The notes beneath the pieces are model-generated. The model saw only the letters and a program-made list of their open reading frames with translations. It was not told where the DNA came from and did no database searches. This document shows, piece after piece, positions 6,847-13,673 of a stretch of 14,040 nucleotides of DNA; position 1 is the stretch's first letter, and every line of letters begins with the position of its first letter. This DNA comes from Prado023 sp032123675 (GTDB lineage: Bacteria; Actinomycetota; Actinomycetes; S36-B12; CAIYMF01), in assembly GCA_032123675.1 (NCBI GenBank), contig JAQBEX010000013.1, forward strand, positions 1 to 14,040, read 5' to 3'. Both the position numbers and the translations under genes were made by a program.

Positions 6847-8250
6847 ATGGCGAACCCCGGAACCGAACTCAACGCGGACACCCACCGGGACCTCACGGCG
6901 CTGCTGGAGCAATGGCTCCCCGAGCAGCGCTGGTTCGCCGGCAAGGGCCGCACCATGACCGCTGTCGTGGTCAGCGCGGTGAGCTCCGTCCCGGCTGCCA
7001 GCGCGGTGGCGCACGTCGTGGTCGGCGTGGCGCTCGACGATGAGATCTGGCAGACCTATCAGGTCCCGGTGTCGGTCTACGGCGAACCCCACGCGGGGCT
7101 GCGGCTGATCGGGCAGCTCAGCGGCGGGGACTTCGTCTACGACGCGCTGTCCGATCCCGCGGCGGTCCCACTGCTGCTGTCAGCCTCCGAGACCACACCG
7201 CAGGTCGATCCTGATGTGACCCATTCGCTCGACCACGCAGGCGGCGAGCACCCAGCCCCGGCCCTGCAGGCCAACGTTGATCCCGGTACCTACCTCGACC
7301 TGCCGGTGCGACCCCTCGGGGTGGAGCAGAGCAACACCTCACTGGTCATGGGCGACGTGGCCCTGGTCAAGTTCTTCCGCCTGCTCGTGCCGGGGATCAA
7401 CCCGGACGTCGACGTGCACGCCGCACTCGGTGTCGCGCGCTGCCCGCATGTGGGACGAATCCTCGGGTGGGTCAATGCGGGGTGGCGCGACCCGTCCAAC
7501 GGCCACTGGGTGACCGGCCACACGGCGATGGTCCAGGAGCTGCTCTCACCGGCCACCGAGGGCCGGGACCTCGCCCTCGCCCGTGTCGCGAACGGTGAGT
7601 CGTTCGCCGATGAGGCCCTGGAACTGGGCCGCGCGACCGGGGCGGTGCACCGCGACCTTCGGCACGTCCTGCCGACCCACGTGCTGTCCGACGCCGAGGT
7701 CTCCGAGCTGGTCGACCGGCTGCGCTGGCGTCTGGACCAGGCCGCCGCCGTCGTCGAGGAGCTCGCTCCCCTCGTCCCCGCCCTGGGCCAGCGGATCGAC
7801 GCCCTGCTCACGCTTGATCACCCGATCGAGGTCCAGCGGGTCCATGGCGACCTGCACCTGCAGCAGGTCATGCGGACCGACGACGGCTGGAAGCTGCTCG
7901 ACTTCGAGGGTGAGCCTGGCTCATCCATGACAGCCCGGGTCACACCCGACCACGCCCTGCGCGACGTTGCGGGCATGCTGCGTTCCTTCGCCTACGCGTC
8001 CGCGCAGGGCGGGGCGAACCGCAGCCCGGATGAGGTCGCCGCATGGCTGCACGACTGCGAGGTCGCGTTCCTGGCCGGCTACGCAGCCGGCGGCCTCGAC
8101 ACCCCTGGTGAGGACGGCGTGCGCGCCGACCGCGCGATCCTCTCGGCCTACCTCGTGGACAAGGCCGCCTACGAGGCGGTGTACGAGAAGCGCAACCGGC
8201 CGGACTGGCTACCGATCCCGATGGCTGCCCTGGTGGAACTCGCTGGCTGA
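6847..8250 (+). CDS. mak: Maltokinase (aminoglycoside phosphotransferase-like)
   Basis: A 467-residue kinase expected to make maltose 1-phosphate from maltose and ATP, feeding the GlgE alpha-glucan pathway. The cap-domain signature LPEQRWFAGKGR (24-35) opens the protein. SNTSLVMG (162-169) and Lys175 fit the ATP-binding part. The catalytic loop is HGDLHLQQ (333-340; Asp335 as base), with the usual Mak Gln in place of Asn. DFEGEP (352-357) supplies the metal-binding Asp. RDVAGMLRSFAYA (372-384) and YEKRNRPDWLPIPM (446-459) are Mak hallmarks. Actinobacterial glucosamine kinases share this fold and are the main alternative. Start choice: ATG 6787 has GGAGG (6776-6780) 6 nt upstream and would add 20 residues. 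That stretch uses rare codons (AGG, ATT, ACT, GGG) and is not family-like, so I prefer ATG 6847, preceded by CAGACT and a 6-nt gap (leaderless). No treS, glgE or glgB is in the window. Confidence 0.88.
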   Translation: MANPGTELNADTHRDLTALLEQWLPEQRWFAGKGRTMTAVVVSAVSSVPAASAVAHVVVGVALDDEIWQTYQVPVSVYGEPHAGLRLIGQLSGGDFVYDALSDPAAVPLLLSASETTPQVDPDVTHSLDHAGGEHPAPALQANVDPGTYLDLPVRPLGVEQSNTSLVMGDVALVKFFRLLVPGINPDVDVHAALGVARCPHVGRILGWVNAGWRDPSNGHWVTGHTAMVQELLSPATEGRDLALARVANGESFADEALELGRATGAVHRDLRHVLPTHVLSDAEVSELVDRLRWRLDQAAAVVEELAPLVPALGQRIDALLTLDHPIEVQRVHGDLHLQQVMRTDDGWKLLDFEGEPGSSMTARVTPDHALRDVAGMLRSFAYASAQGGANRSPDEVAAWLHDCEVAFLAGYAAGGLDTPGEDGVRADRAILSAYLVDKAAYEAVYEKRNRPDWLPIPMAALVELAG

Positions 8251-8298
8251 GCCGCCGTGGTCACACGCGCAGGACCGCGCACACGCTGGGCGCATGCC

Positions 8299-8304
8299 TA
8301 GACT
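8299..8304 (+). promoter_or_regulatory. -10 element TAGACT before the FAD/GcvT gene
   Basis: TAGACT ends 7 nt before the ATG at 8312, with no Shine-Dalgarno between. This spacing places the transcription start at or next to the start codon, i.e. a leaderless mRNA. It argues against the in-frame ATG at 8294, which would put the -10 inside the coding region. No clear -35 was found. Confidence 0.5.
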
Positions 8305-8311
8305 CGACGGC

Positions 8312-10921
8312 ATGCCCGTCACCCCCGGCCGCAGGAGCCGCGCCCGCGGCGGCGCGACGCCCCCCGCGACGCCCGCGCTGCCGGCCGCACCGGCTCCCGT
8401 GCCTCGCGCCGCCCTGGCCTCACCATCGACCGTGCCCGCCCGAGCCCGGGTGGTCGTCATCGGCGGCGGGATCATCGGGACATCGATCGCCTACCACCTG
8501 GCAGAACTCGGATGGACCGACACGGTCCTGCTCGAGCGAGACCGACTCACCTCCGGTACCACGTGGCACGCGGCCGGGTTGATGGTGACCTTCGGATCGA
8601 CCTCCCAGACCTCGACCGAGCTGCGGATGTACACCAAGGAGCTCTACTCGCGCCTGGAGGCCGAGACCGGCCAGGCGACCGGCTTCCGGCCGATCGGGCT
8701 GATCGAGGTCGCCGCCGACGAGGGCCGTCTCGAGGAGTACCGCCGGGTGTCGGCGTTCAACCGGCACTGCGGCGTGGACGTCCATGAGATCAGCCCCCGC
8801 GAAGTCGCCGAGCTCTTCCCTGCTGCGCGAACGGACGACATCCTCGCGGGCTTCCACACGCCCACCGACGGCCGGGTGAACCCGGTGGACGTCACGATGG
8901 CGCTGGCGAAGGGTGCACGCATGCGCGGGGCGACCCTGGTGGAGGGCACGCCTGCTGTGGACGTCCTGGTGCGCGATGGAGCCGTCACCGGCGTGCGCAC
9001 CGAGGCCGGGATCATCGAGTGCGACTACGTCGTCAACGCTGCCGGGATGTGGGCCCGCCAGCTCGGCGCACGCTCGGGCGTGAGCATCCCGCTCCAAGCT
9101 GCCGAGCACTACTACCTGATCACCGGCGCCATGCCCGAGGTCGATCCGGACTGGCCGGTTCTGGAGGACCCGAGCCGGTTCACCTACATCCGCCCCGAGG
9201 GCGACGGACTGATGGTCGGCCTGTTCGAGACCGTGTGCGCACCGTGGAACGTGGAACGGATCCCCGAGGACTTCTCGTTCGGTGCCATCACGCCGGACTG
9301 GGACCGGATGGGTCCCTACGTCGAGGCCGCGATGGGTCGGGTGCCGGCCACCCTGGACGCCGGGATCCACACGTTCTTCTGCGGGCCCGAATCGTTCACG
9401 CCCGACCTGCAGCCGATCATCGGCGAGGCCCCCGAGGTGCGCAACTACTTCGTCGCCGCGGGGCTGAACTCGATCGGGATCCTCACCGGTGGCGGTTGGG
9501 GCCGGGCGATCGCGCACTGGATCACCACCGGCTCGCCGGACATCGATGTGACGGGCGTGAACATCGACCGGCTGCACCCGCACCAGGCGACCCCTCGCTA
9601 CCGGGCCACACGCACCGTCGAGAGCCTCGGGATGGTCTACGAATGCCACTACCCGGGCCGCTCGATGCGAACGGCACGGGGCGTGAAGCGATCGCCGCTG
9701 CACGCCCGGATGGATGCTCAGGGCGCGTGGTTCGCGGAGGTCTCGGGGTGGGAGGCCCCGGATTGGTTCGCCGCCGCCGAAGTCGCCGCCGCCGAAGTCG
9801 CCGCCGCCGAAGTCGCCGCTGCCGGAGTCGCCGCGGCCGAGCCGGCCCTGACGTGGGGGCGGCCGGACTTCTGGGAGCAGTGGGCCGCGGAGCACCGAGC
9901 AGTTCGCGAGGGCGTGGGGCTGTTCGACATGTCCTTCATGGCCAAGTTCGCGGTGACCGGTCCGGACGCCGGCGCGCTGCTGGACCGCCTGAGCGCCAAC
10001 ACCGTCGACGGGGAGCCCGGACGGATCACCTACACCCAATGGCTCAACGGAACCGGCCGGATCGAGGCCGACGTGACCGTGACGAAGCGGGCCGCCAACG
10101 ACTTCCTCGTGGTCGCCACCGACACCGCCCACCGCCATGTGCTGGCGTGGCTGCACCGACACGTGGGCGACGCCCGGGTGTCGATAGCCGACGTGACGTC
10201 CGGGCTGGCCCAGATCACCGTGCAGGGCCCCCGCGCGCGCGACCTGCTCGCCGCGGTGTCCAGTGCCGACCTGTCCGACGGGGCGTTCCCGTTCCGCGCC
10301 GCGCGCCAGATCGACCTCGGCTTCGCCCTGGGCCTGTGCACCCGTATCACCTACGTCGGCGAGCTCGGGTACGAGCTGTTCGTGCCGTCCGAGATGGCGG
10401 TCTCGGCCTACGACGAGATCATCGCGGTCGGTGCGGCGTTCGGCCTGCGGCACTGCGGGCTCAAGGCGCTCGGCAGCCTGCGGATCGAGAAGGGCTACCG
10501 CGACTACGGGCACGACATCGACAACACCGACGACCCGATCGAGGCGGGGCTCGGGTTCGCGGTCGCGTGGGACAAGCCCATGGGCTTCCTGGGGCGGGAG
10601 GCGCTGGTCGACCGCCGTGCCGCGGGCGCGCCCACCCGGCGCCTGGTGCAGGTCCTGCTCACCGACCCGCAGCCCCTGCTGTTCCACGCCGAAGTCGTCC
10701 GGCGCGATGGCGTTGAGGTCGGGCACGTGCGCTCGGCGTCCTACGGATTCACCCTCGGCGGGGCCGTGGGGCTGGCGATGGTCGATGCCGGCGGCGCACC
10801 GGTCGACGCCGGGTACGTCGGCTCCGGGGAGTGGACGGTCCAGGTCGGCAACGAGATCCACCCGGCGCGCGTCTCGCTGGCCCCGATGTACGACCCGCGC
10901 AACGCGCGGATCCGGGCCTGA
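8312..10921 (+). CDS. FAD-dependent dimethylglycine/sarcosine dehydrogenase-like protein with GcvT domain
   Basis: An 869-residue two-domain enzyme close in length and order to dimethylglycine dehydrogenase. After a Pro/Ala-rich tail (1-45) comes the Rossmann motif VVVIGGGIIG (47-56) and SGTTWHAAGL (81-90). His86 aligns with the histidine that holds FAD covalently in DMGDH and sarcosine dehydrogenase. The DAO and central barrel parts run to about residue 485 (GFRPIG, NAAGMWARQLG, GPESFTPDLQPIIGEAP). A repetitive AAAEV linker (487-510) leads to a GcvT-like folate domain (about 511-869; LFDMSFMAKF, QITVQGPRARDLL, ITYVGELGYELF, LRIEKGYRDYGHDI). It probably demethylates an N-methyl amine and transfers the one-carbon unit to tetrahydrofolate; the exact substrate is not readable. 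Start: ATG 8312, leaderless by TAGACT; GTG 8400 is an alternative that would trim the tail. It lies 61 bp after mak. Confidence 0.9.
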   Translation: MPVTPGRRSRARGGATPPATPALPAAPAPVPRAALASPSTVPARARVVVIGGGIIGTSIAYHLAELGWTDTVLLERDRLTSGTTWHAAGLMVTFGSTSQTSTELRMYTKELYSRLEAETGQATGFRPIGLIEVAADEGRLEEYRRVSAFNRHCGVDVHEISPREVAELFPAARTDDILAGFHTPTDGRVNPVDVTMALAKGARMRGATLVEGTPAVDVLVRDGAVTGVRTEAGIIECDYVVNAAGMWARQLGARSGVSIPLQAAEHYYLITGAMPEVDPDWPVLEDPSRFTYIRPEGDGLMVGLFETVCAPWNVERIPEDFSFGAITPDWDRMGPYVEAAMGRVPATLDAGIHTFFCGPESFTPDLQPIIGEAPEVRNYFVAAGLNSIGILTGGGWGRAIAHWITTGSPDIDVTGVNIDRLHPHQATPRYRATRTVESLGMVYECHYPGRSMRTARGVKRSPLHARMDAQGAWFAEVSGWEAPDWFAAAEVAAAEVAAAEVAAAGVAAAEPALTWGRPDFWEQWAAEHRAVREGVGLFDMSFMAKFAVTGPDAGALLDRLSANTVDGEPGRITYTQWLNGTGRIEADVTVTKRAANDFLVVATDTAHRHVLAWLHRHVGDARVSIADVTSGLAQITVQGPRARDLLAAVSSADLSDGAFPFRAARQIDLGFALGLCTRITYVGELGYELFVPSEMAVSAYDEIIAVGAAFGLRHCGLKALGSLRIEKGYRDYGHDIDNTDDPIEAGLGFAVAWDKPMGFLGREALVDRRAAGAPTRRLVQVLLTDPQPLLFHAEVVRRDGVEVGHVRSASYGFTLGGAVGLAMVDAGGAPVDAGYVGSGEWTVQVGNEIHPARVSLAPMYDPRNARIRA
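9770..9841 (+). repeat. 15-bp in-frame tandem repeat encoding AAAEV
   Basis: Three identical GCCGCCGCCGAAGTC units (9770-9784, 9785-9799, 9800-9814) are followed by a diverged unit (9815-9829) and a partial one (9830-9841). They encode AAAEV x3, AAAGV and AAAE at residues 487-510. The repeat sits exactly in the linker between the FAD and GcvT halves. It is probably helical, and its perfect units suggest recent expansion by slippage. Confidence 0.9.
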
Positions 10922-10927
10922 GCCGAT

Positions 10928-10942
10928 CCGGTCCGCAACCGG
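10928..10942 (+). terminator. Weak hairpin just after the FAD/GcvT gene
   Basis: CCGGT-CCGCA-ACCGG, a 5-bp stem starting 6 nt after the stop, extended by two more pairs after one mismatch. A weak terminator candidate. The larger palindromic element starting at 10949 may do this job instead. Confidence 0.3.
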
Positions 10943-10948
10943 CTCCGC

Positions 10949-11111
10949 CGCACACGAAGCCGCCCGAATGACCGTGGTGTCACCTGTCCGGCCCAAACCC
11001 GCACACCGAACCGCCCCAATGGGCCGCTGATCTGGCTCGTTACTGGCGGTTGCGTGTGCGCCTCTGGCGAAGCCCCTCAGGCAGGCGCCGAAACGGGCGG
11101 TTGCGTGTGCG
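10949..11111. repeat. BIME-like palindromic mosaic element, copy A
   Basis: Contains four copies of an 18-bp motif with consensus CGGGCGGTTGCGTGTGCG. Two are in reverse orientation (10949-10966, 11000-11017) and two forward (11043-11060, 11094-11111). The reverse and forward motifs can pair to form two nested stems around a 25-nt centre: inner pair 7 + 8 bp with a 2x2 internal loop, outer pair 8 + 7 bp. Homology with copy B (13674-13837) starts and stops exactly at the outer motifs. It lies between the 3' ends of the convergent FAD/GcvT and secreted-protein genes. Confidence 0.9.
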
Positions 11112-11118
11112 TGCTGGT

Positions 11119-11142
11119 GCGATGCCCTGCGCGATGCCCTGC
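11119..11142 (+). repeat. 12-bp tandem duplication
   Basis: GCGATGCCCTGC occurs twice head to tail (11119-11130, 11131-11142). The second unit overlaps the left arm of the terminator hairpin at 11136-11172, so the duplication may have arisen from that arm. Confidence 0.8.
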
Positions 11143-11172
11143 GCGGTGACCGGCGGGATCACCGCGCAGGGC
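11136..11172 (-). terminator. 14-bp perfect hairpin after the secreted-protein gene
   Basis: GCCCTGCGCGGTGA (11136-11149) pairs perfectly with TCACCGCGCAGGGC (11159-11172) around a 9-nt loop. It begins 16 nt beyond the TAG of the minus-strand gene at 11189-11650. Its position and strength fit a terminator, without a T tract. It could also stop plus-strand transcripts leaving copy A. Confidence 0.75.
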
Positions 11173-11188
11173 TGCGTGCCTCTGCGGG

Positions 11189-11650
11189 CTACGCGCGCCC
11201 ACCCTGGGGCAACTTGATAACGGGGCAGACGAAGCTCTTGACCACCGGCCCGGCGACAGCCGTGCCGTCCTCGATAGCCATGGAGAGTTCGGAGAAGGAG
11301 TCGAGCTTGCCGTTGTCGTTGCTGTCGCCGCTGGCCACCGCGACCGCGTATCCCTCCGGGAAGGTCAGCTCGCGCACCTGCCAGCGACCGCCGTTGTAGT
11401 CGCGGTCCCCCGGAGCGGCCGTCGCCACGCCAGCCTGCTGCCCGTCTGGGAAGACGTACAGGTGGTCCCAGGAATGGCTGGGGGCCCCGGTGCCCGCCAG
11501 GTCGGTCGGGGTGAGCACCGTTCGATACTGCTGCCCATCGACGTAGAAGGCGGGGCCACGAGTCACCCCGGCACTCGCCGGACTTGCGACTGTCCCGATT
11601 GCCACGAGCACTCCACCTGCAGCTGCTGCCATTGCCAGTCCCTTGCGCAT
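11189..11650 (-). CDS. Small secreted protein with EF-hand-like loop
   Basis: A 153-residue exported protein of unknown function. The N-terminus has MRK, a hydrophobic stretch (5-20) and a signal-peptidase I site ASPASA|G (cut after 27). The mature part begins GVTRGPAFYVDGQQYRTV. TPTDLAGTGAPSHSWDHLYVF (48-67) and AAPGDRDYNGGRWQV (78-92) resemble conserved blocks I recall from unnamed actinobacterial secreted proteins. Residues 109-121 (DSNDNGKLDSFSE) have Asp/Asn at loop positions 1, 3, 5 and 9 and Glu at 13, like an EF-hand or dockerin-type calcium loop. Only one Cys (142) is present in the mature chain, so no internal disulfide. ATG 11650 has GGAGAG (11655-11660) 4 nt upstream. It is divergent from the response regulator gene across 164 bp with TTAC repeats, suggesting shared control. 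Calcium binding is inferred. Confidence 0.85.
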   Translation of the reverse strand: MRKGLAMAAAAGGVLVAIGTVASPASAGVTRGPAFYVDGQQYRTVLTPTDLAGTGAPSHSWDHLYVFPDGQQAGVATAAPGDRDYNGGRWQVRELTFPEGYAVAVASGDSNDNGKLDSFSELSMAIEDGTAVAGPVVKSFVCPVIKLPQGGRA

Positions 11651-11737
11651 CTGTCTCTCCGATCGTCGGCCCGACCCGTGTGGCCGGTGCGTGTCCCACT
11701 CAACGAGACAGGGGCGGGCAGGGCCATTGCCGCCGAC

Positions 11738-11767
11738 TTACGGAGTCCTTACCGAGGTGTTACGGGG
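11738..11767 (+). promoter_or_regulatory. Three 11-bp-spaced TTAC repeats, candidate OmpR-family operator
   Basis: TTACGGAG (11738), TTACCGAG (11749) and TTACGGGG (11760) start exactly 11 bp apart, one helical turn, in the same orientation. OmpR/PhoB-family regulators bind tandem direct repeats with this spacing; actinobacterial PhoP, GlnR and MtrA boxes are similar in style. The array lies 48-77 nt upstream of the response regulator ATG, and 88 nt or more from the divergent secreted-protein ATG. Autoregulation and co-control of both genes is a reasonable inference. Confidence 0.55.
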
Positions 11768-11802
11768 TCGCAGGAAGCCCGCCGGCTGCCCCTGCGTGGC
11801 CC

Positions 11803-11808
11803 TACCCT
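11803..11808 (+). promoter_or_regulatory. -10 element TACCCT before the response regulator gene
   Basis: TACCCT is followed by 6 nt and then the ATG at 11815, with no Shine-Dalgarno. This is the expected arrangement for a leaderless transcript. No clear -35 is present, consistent with a promoter that depends on an activator at the upstream TTAC repeats. Confidence 0.5.
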
Positions 11809-11814
11809 CAGATC

Positions 11815-12546
11815 ATGAGCACCGTCGACGACCGGCCAGCTGCGGGTGAATCCCGGATCCTGGTCGTCGACGACGACGCGACGGTCGCCGAGGTGGTCAC
11901 GACATACCTGTCCCGGGCCGGGTTCCCGGTCGAGCGCGCAGCCGACGGGGCGTCCGCGCTCGCGGCGGCGGGATCCCGCCCTCCGGACCTCGTCGTGCTG
12001 GACCTCACGCTCCCGGACCTCGATGGCCTCGAGGTGTGCCGGCGACTGCGGGCGCGCCGGCCCGACCTGCCGGTGGTGATCCTGACCGCGCGCGGCGATG
12101 AGGACGACCGCGTCCTGGGCCTGCAGACCGGCGCGGACGACTACGTGACCAAGCCGTTCAGCCCGCGCGAGCTCGTCCTCCGGGTCCAGTCGGTGCTGCG
12201 ACGAGCCACACCGGCGGGAAGCGCACTCGGCCAGGAGACCGCCGACATCCTGGACGGGGACCTCCGCCTGGACTCGACGGGGCACCGCGCCTTCCGAGCG
12301 GACACGCAGTTGCAGCTGACCGCCCGCGAGTACGACCTGCTCGCGTACCTCATGGGCAACCCTGGCCGCGCCTGCTCCCGTGAGCACCTCATGCGCGCAG
12401 TCTGGGGCTGGGAGTACGGCGACCAGACCACAGTGACGGTCCACGTGCGCCGGCTTCGCGAGAAGATCGAGGAGGACCCGGCCACTCCCACGAGACTCGT
12501 GACGGTCTGGGGCGTGGGCTACCGATGGGATCCCCGTGGGCCCTGA
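11815..12546 (+). CDS. OmpR/PhoB-family response regulator
   Basis: A 243-residue two-domain DNA-binding response regulator. The receiver (about 14-130) has the acidic pocket Asp19-Asp20 (VVDDD), phospho-acceptor Asp63 (VVLDLTLPDLDG), Thr91 (VILTARGDEDD) and Lys113 (YVTKPF). The C-terminal winged-helix domain (about 145-240) shows LTAREYDLLAYLMGNPGRACSREHL, VWGWEYGDQTTVTVHVRRLREKIE (recognition helix) and the wing LVTVWGVGYRW. All catalytic residues are intact. I start at ATG 11815 because a TACCCT -10 sits 6 nt upstream and the open frame beyond is not receiver-like. The kinase gene begins 11 nt before its stop, so the pair is one operon with coupled translation. The specific regulon cannot be named; envelope stress is a guess from the kinase topology. 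Confidence 0.95.
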   Translation: MSTVDDRPAAGESRILVVDDDATVAEVVTTYLSRAGFPVERAADGASALAAAGSRPPDLVVLDLTLPDLDGLEVCRRLRARRPDLPVVILTARGDEDDRVLGLQTGADDYVTKPFSPRELVLRVQSVLRRATPAGSALGQETADILDGDLRLDSTGHRAFRADTQLQLTAREYDLLAYLMGNPGRACSREHLMRAVWGWEYGDQTTVTVHVRRLREKIEEDPATPTRLVTVWGVGYRWDPRGP

Positions 12547-13546
12547 ATTGAGCGCGGTCGCGCTCTCGGCCGGTGTCGCCGCAGCCGTGGCGGCGTTCGG
12601 TGCATGGCTGGTGATCCTGGTCGCGCGCCGTTCCACCTCGGTCGCAGCAGCATGTGCACCGGTGGTTGTGGTCCTGTCGCTGGCCGCCGGCGTCTGGGCG
12701 AGCGCGCAGGCGATGTTCCTGACCGAGGCCGACTCCGCAACGATGCTGCTCGTCCTCGTGGCGGCCATCCCGATCGCCGCTGGCGTCGGCATCCTCATCG
12801 CCGTGCGGATCCAGCACGCGGAACGAGCGGCTGCGGAGGAGGCTGCGGCCCGTGACGCGGAACGGGAGATCGAGGGATCGCGCCGCGAGATGGTCGCTTG
12901 GGTCTCCCATGACCTGCGCACACCGCTGGCCGGGATTCGTGCCATGGCCGAGGCCCTCGAGGATGGCGTTGCCGAGGACCCGCAGCGCTACCTGACCCAG
13001 ATGGTGGGCGATGTCGAGCGTATGAGTGGGATGCTCGACGACCTGCTGGCGCTGTCCCGGCTGCAGTCGGGAGCGCTGAGCCTGACGCTCGAGCAGATCA
13101 ACCTCGCCGATGTGGTCTCCGAGAACCTCGCCTCGGCACGCGCCCTGGCCACCGCCCGGCGCGTCAACCTGACCGGTTCGGCCAACGGGGCCGTGCAGGC
13201 CACTGCCGACGGTCGGGAGATCTCGCGTGCCGTGGCCAACTTGGTCGCGAACGCCATCCGGCACACGCCTCCTGACGGGTCGGTTGTTCTCGAGGCACGG
13301 GCCGAGCCCACGGCAGCCGTGATCACCGTGACCGACGAGTGCGGTGGGATCGACGCTGAGCACCTCCCCCGCGTGTTCGAGACCGGTTGGCGAGCGACGG
13401 GGGCCCGCACGCCCACCACGGGTGAGGGTGCAGGCTTGGGGCTGGCCATCGTGCGTGGCGTGGCCGAAGCCCATGACGGGAGTGTCGGCGTCCAGAACGT
13501 GGGCGAAGGGTGCCGTTTCGAGATCCGGATCCCAGTCGAGGCCTGA
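12536..13546 (+). CDS. Membrane sensor histidine kinase, three-helix sensor, no HAMP
   Basis: A 336-residue histidine kinase. Three hydrophobic segments (about 6-30, 36-61, 68-91) with very short connecting loops form the whole sensor part, so it probably senses within the membrane. No HAMP domain is evident; a helical Ala/Glu-rich segment (95-115) leads to the dimerisation domain with phospho-acceptor His125 in SHDLRTPL. The N box is NLVANAIRHT (235-244). The G1 box is DECGGI (267-272), where Cys269 replaces the usual first Gly, a variant I believe is common in actinobacteria. The G2 box is GEGAGLGLAIV (296-306). The start is GTG 12536, overlapping the regulator gene by 11 nt, with only a weak upstream purine stretch; TTG 12548 is the alternative. 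It surely partners the regulator encoded just before it. Confidence 0.93.
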   Translation: MGPELSAVALSAGVAAAVAAFGAWLVILVARRSTSVAAACAPVVVVLSLAAGVWASAQAMFLTEADSATMLLVLVAAIPIAAGVGILIAVRIQHAERAAAEEAAARDAEREIEGSRREMVAWVSHDLRTPLAGIRAMAEALEDGVAEDPQRYLTQMVGDVERMSGMLDDLLALSRLQSGALSLTLEQINLADVVSENLASARALATARRVNLTGSANGAVQATADGREISRAVANLVANAIRHTPPDGSVVLEARAEPTAAVITVTDECGGIDAEHLPRVFETGWRATGARTPTTGEGAGLGLAIVRGVAEAHDGSVGVQNVGEGCRFEIRIPVEA

Positions 13547-13673
13547 GTCGCGAGGGCCCCGAGGACCGCGGCGAGTTCAGTGTGGCGCAGGAGCCACGGC
13601 GCCGATGCTGACTCGGGCAACGCCTCGGATGCGGGCCTGAGTCGGCGCCAGACGATTCGCCATCGGGCGGCGG

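Noticed and set aside
8278..8293. Possible ninth copy of the 18-bp motif (CGCACACG...)
   Set aside because: Only the first 8 bases match well; the CCGCCC half is missing, so it is likely chance in GC-rich DNA.
8420..10996. 858-residue open frame on the minus strand opposite the FAD/GcvT gene
   Set aside because: It is the antisense shadow of a gene with clear domain homology. Long antisense frames are expected where third positions are nearly all G or C, and the translation shows no recognisable domain.
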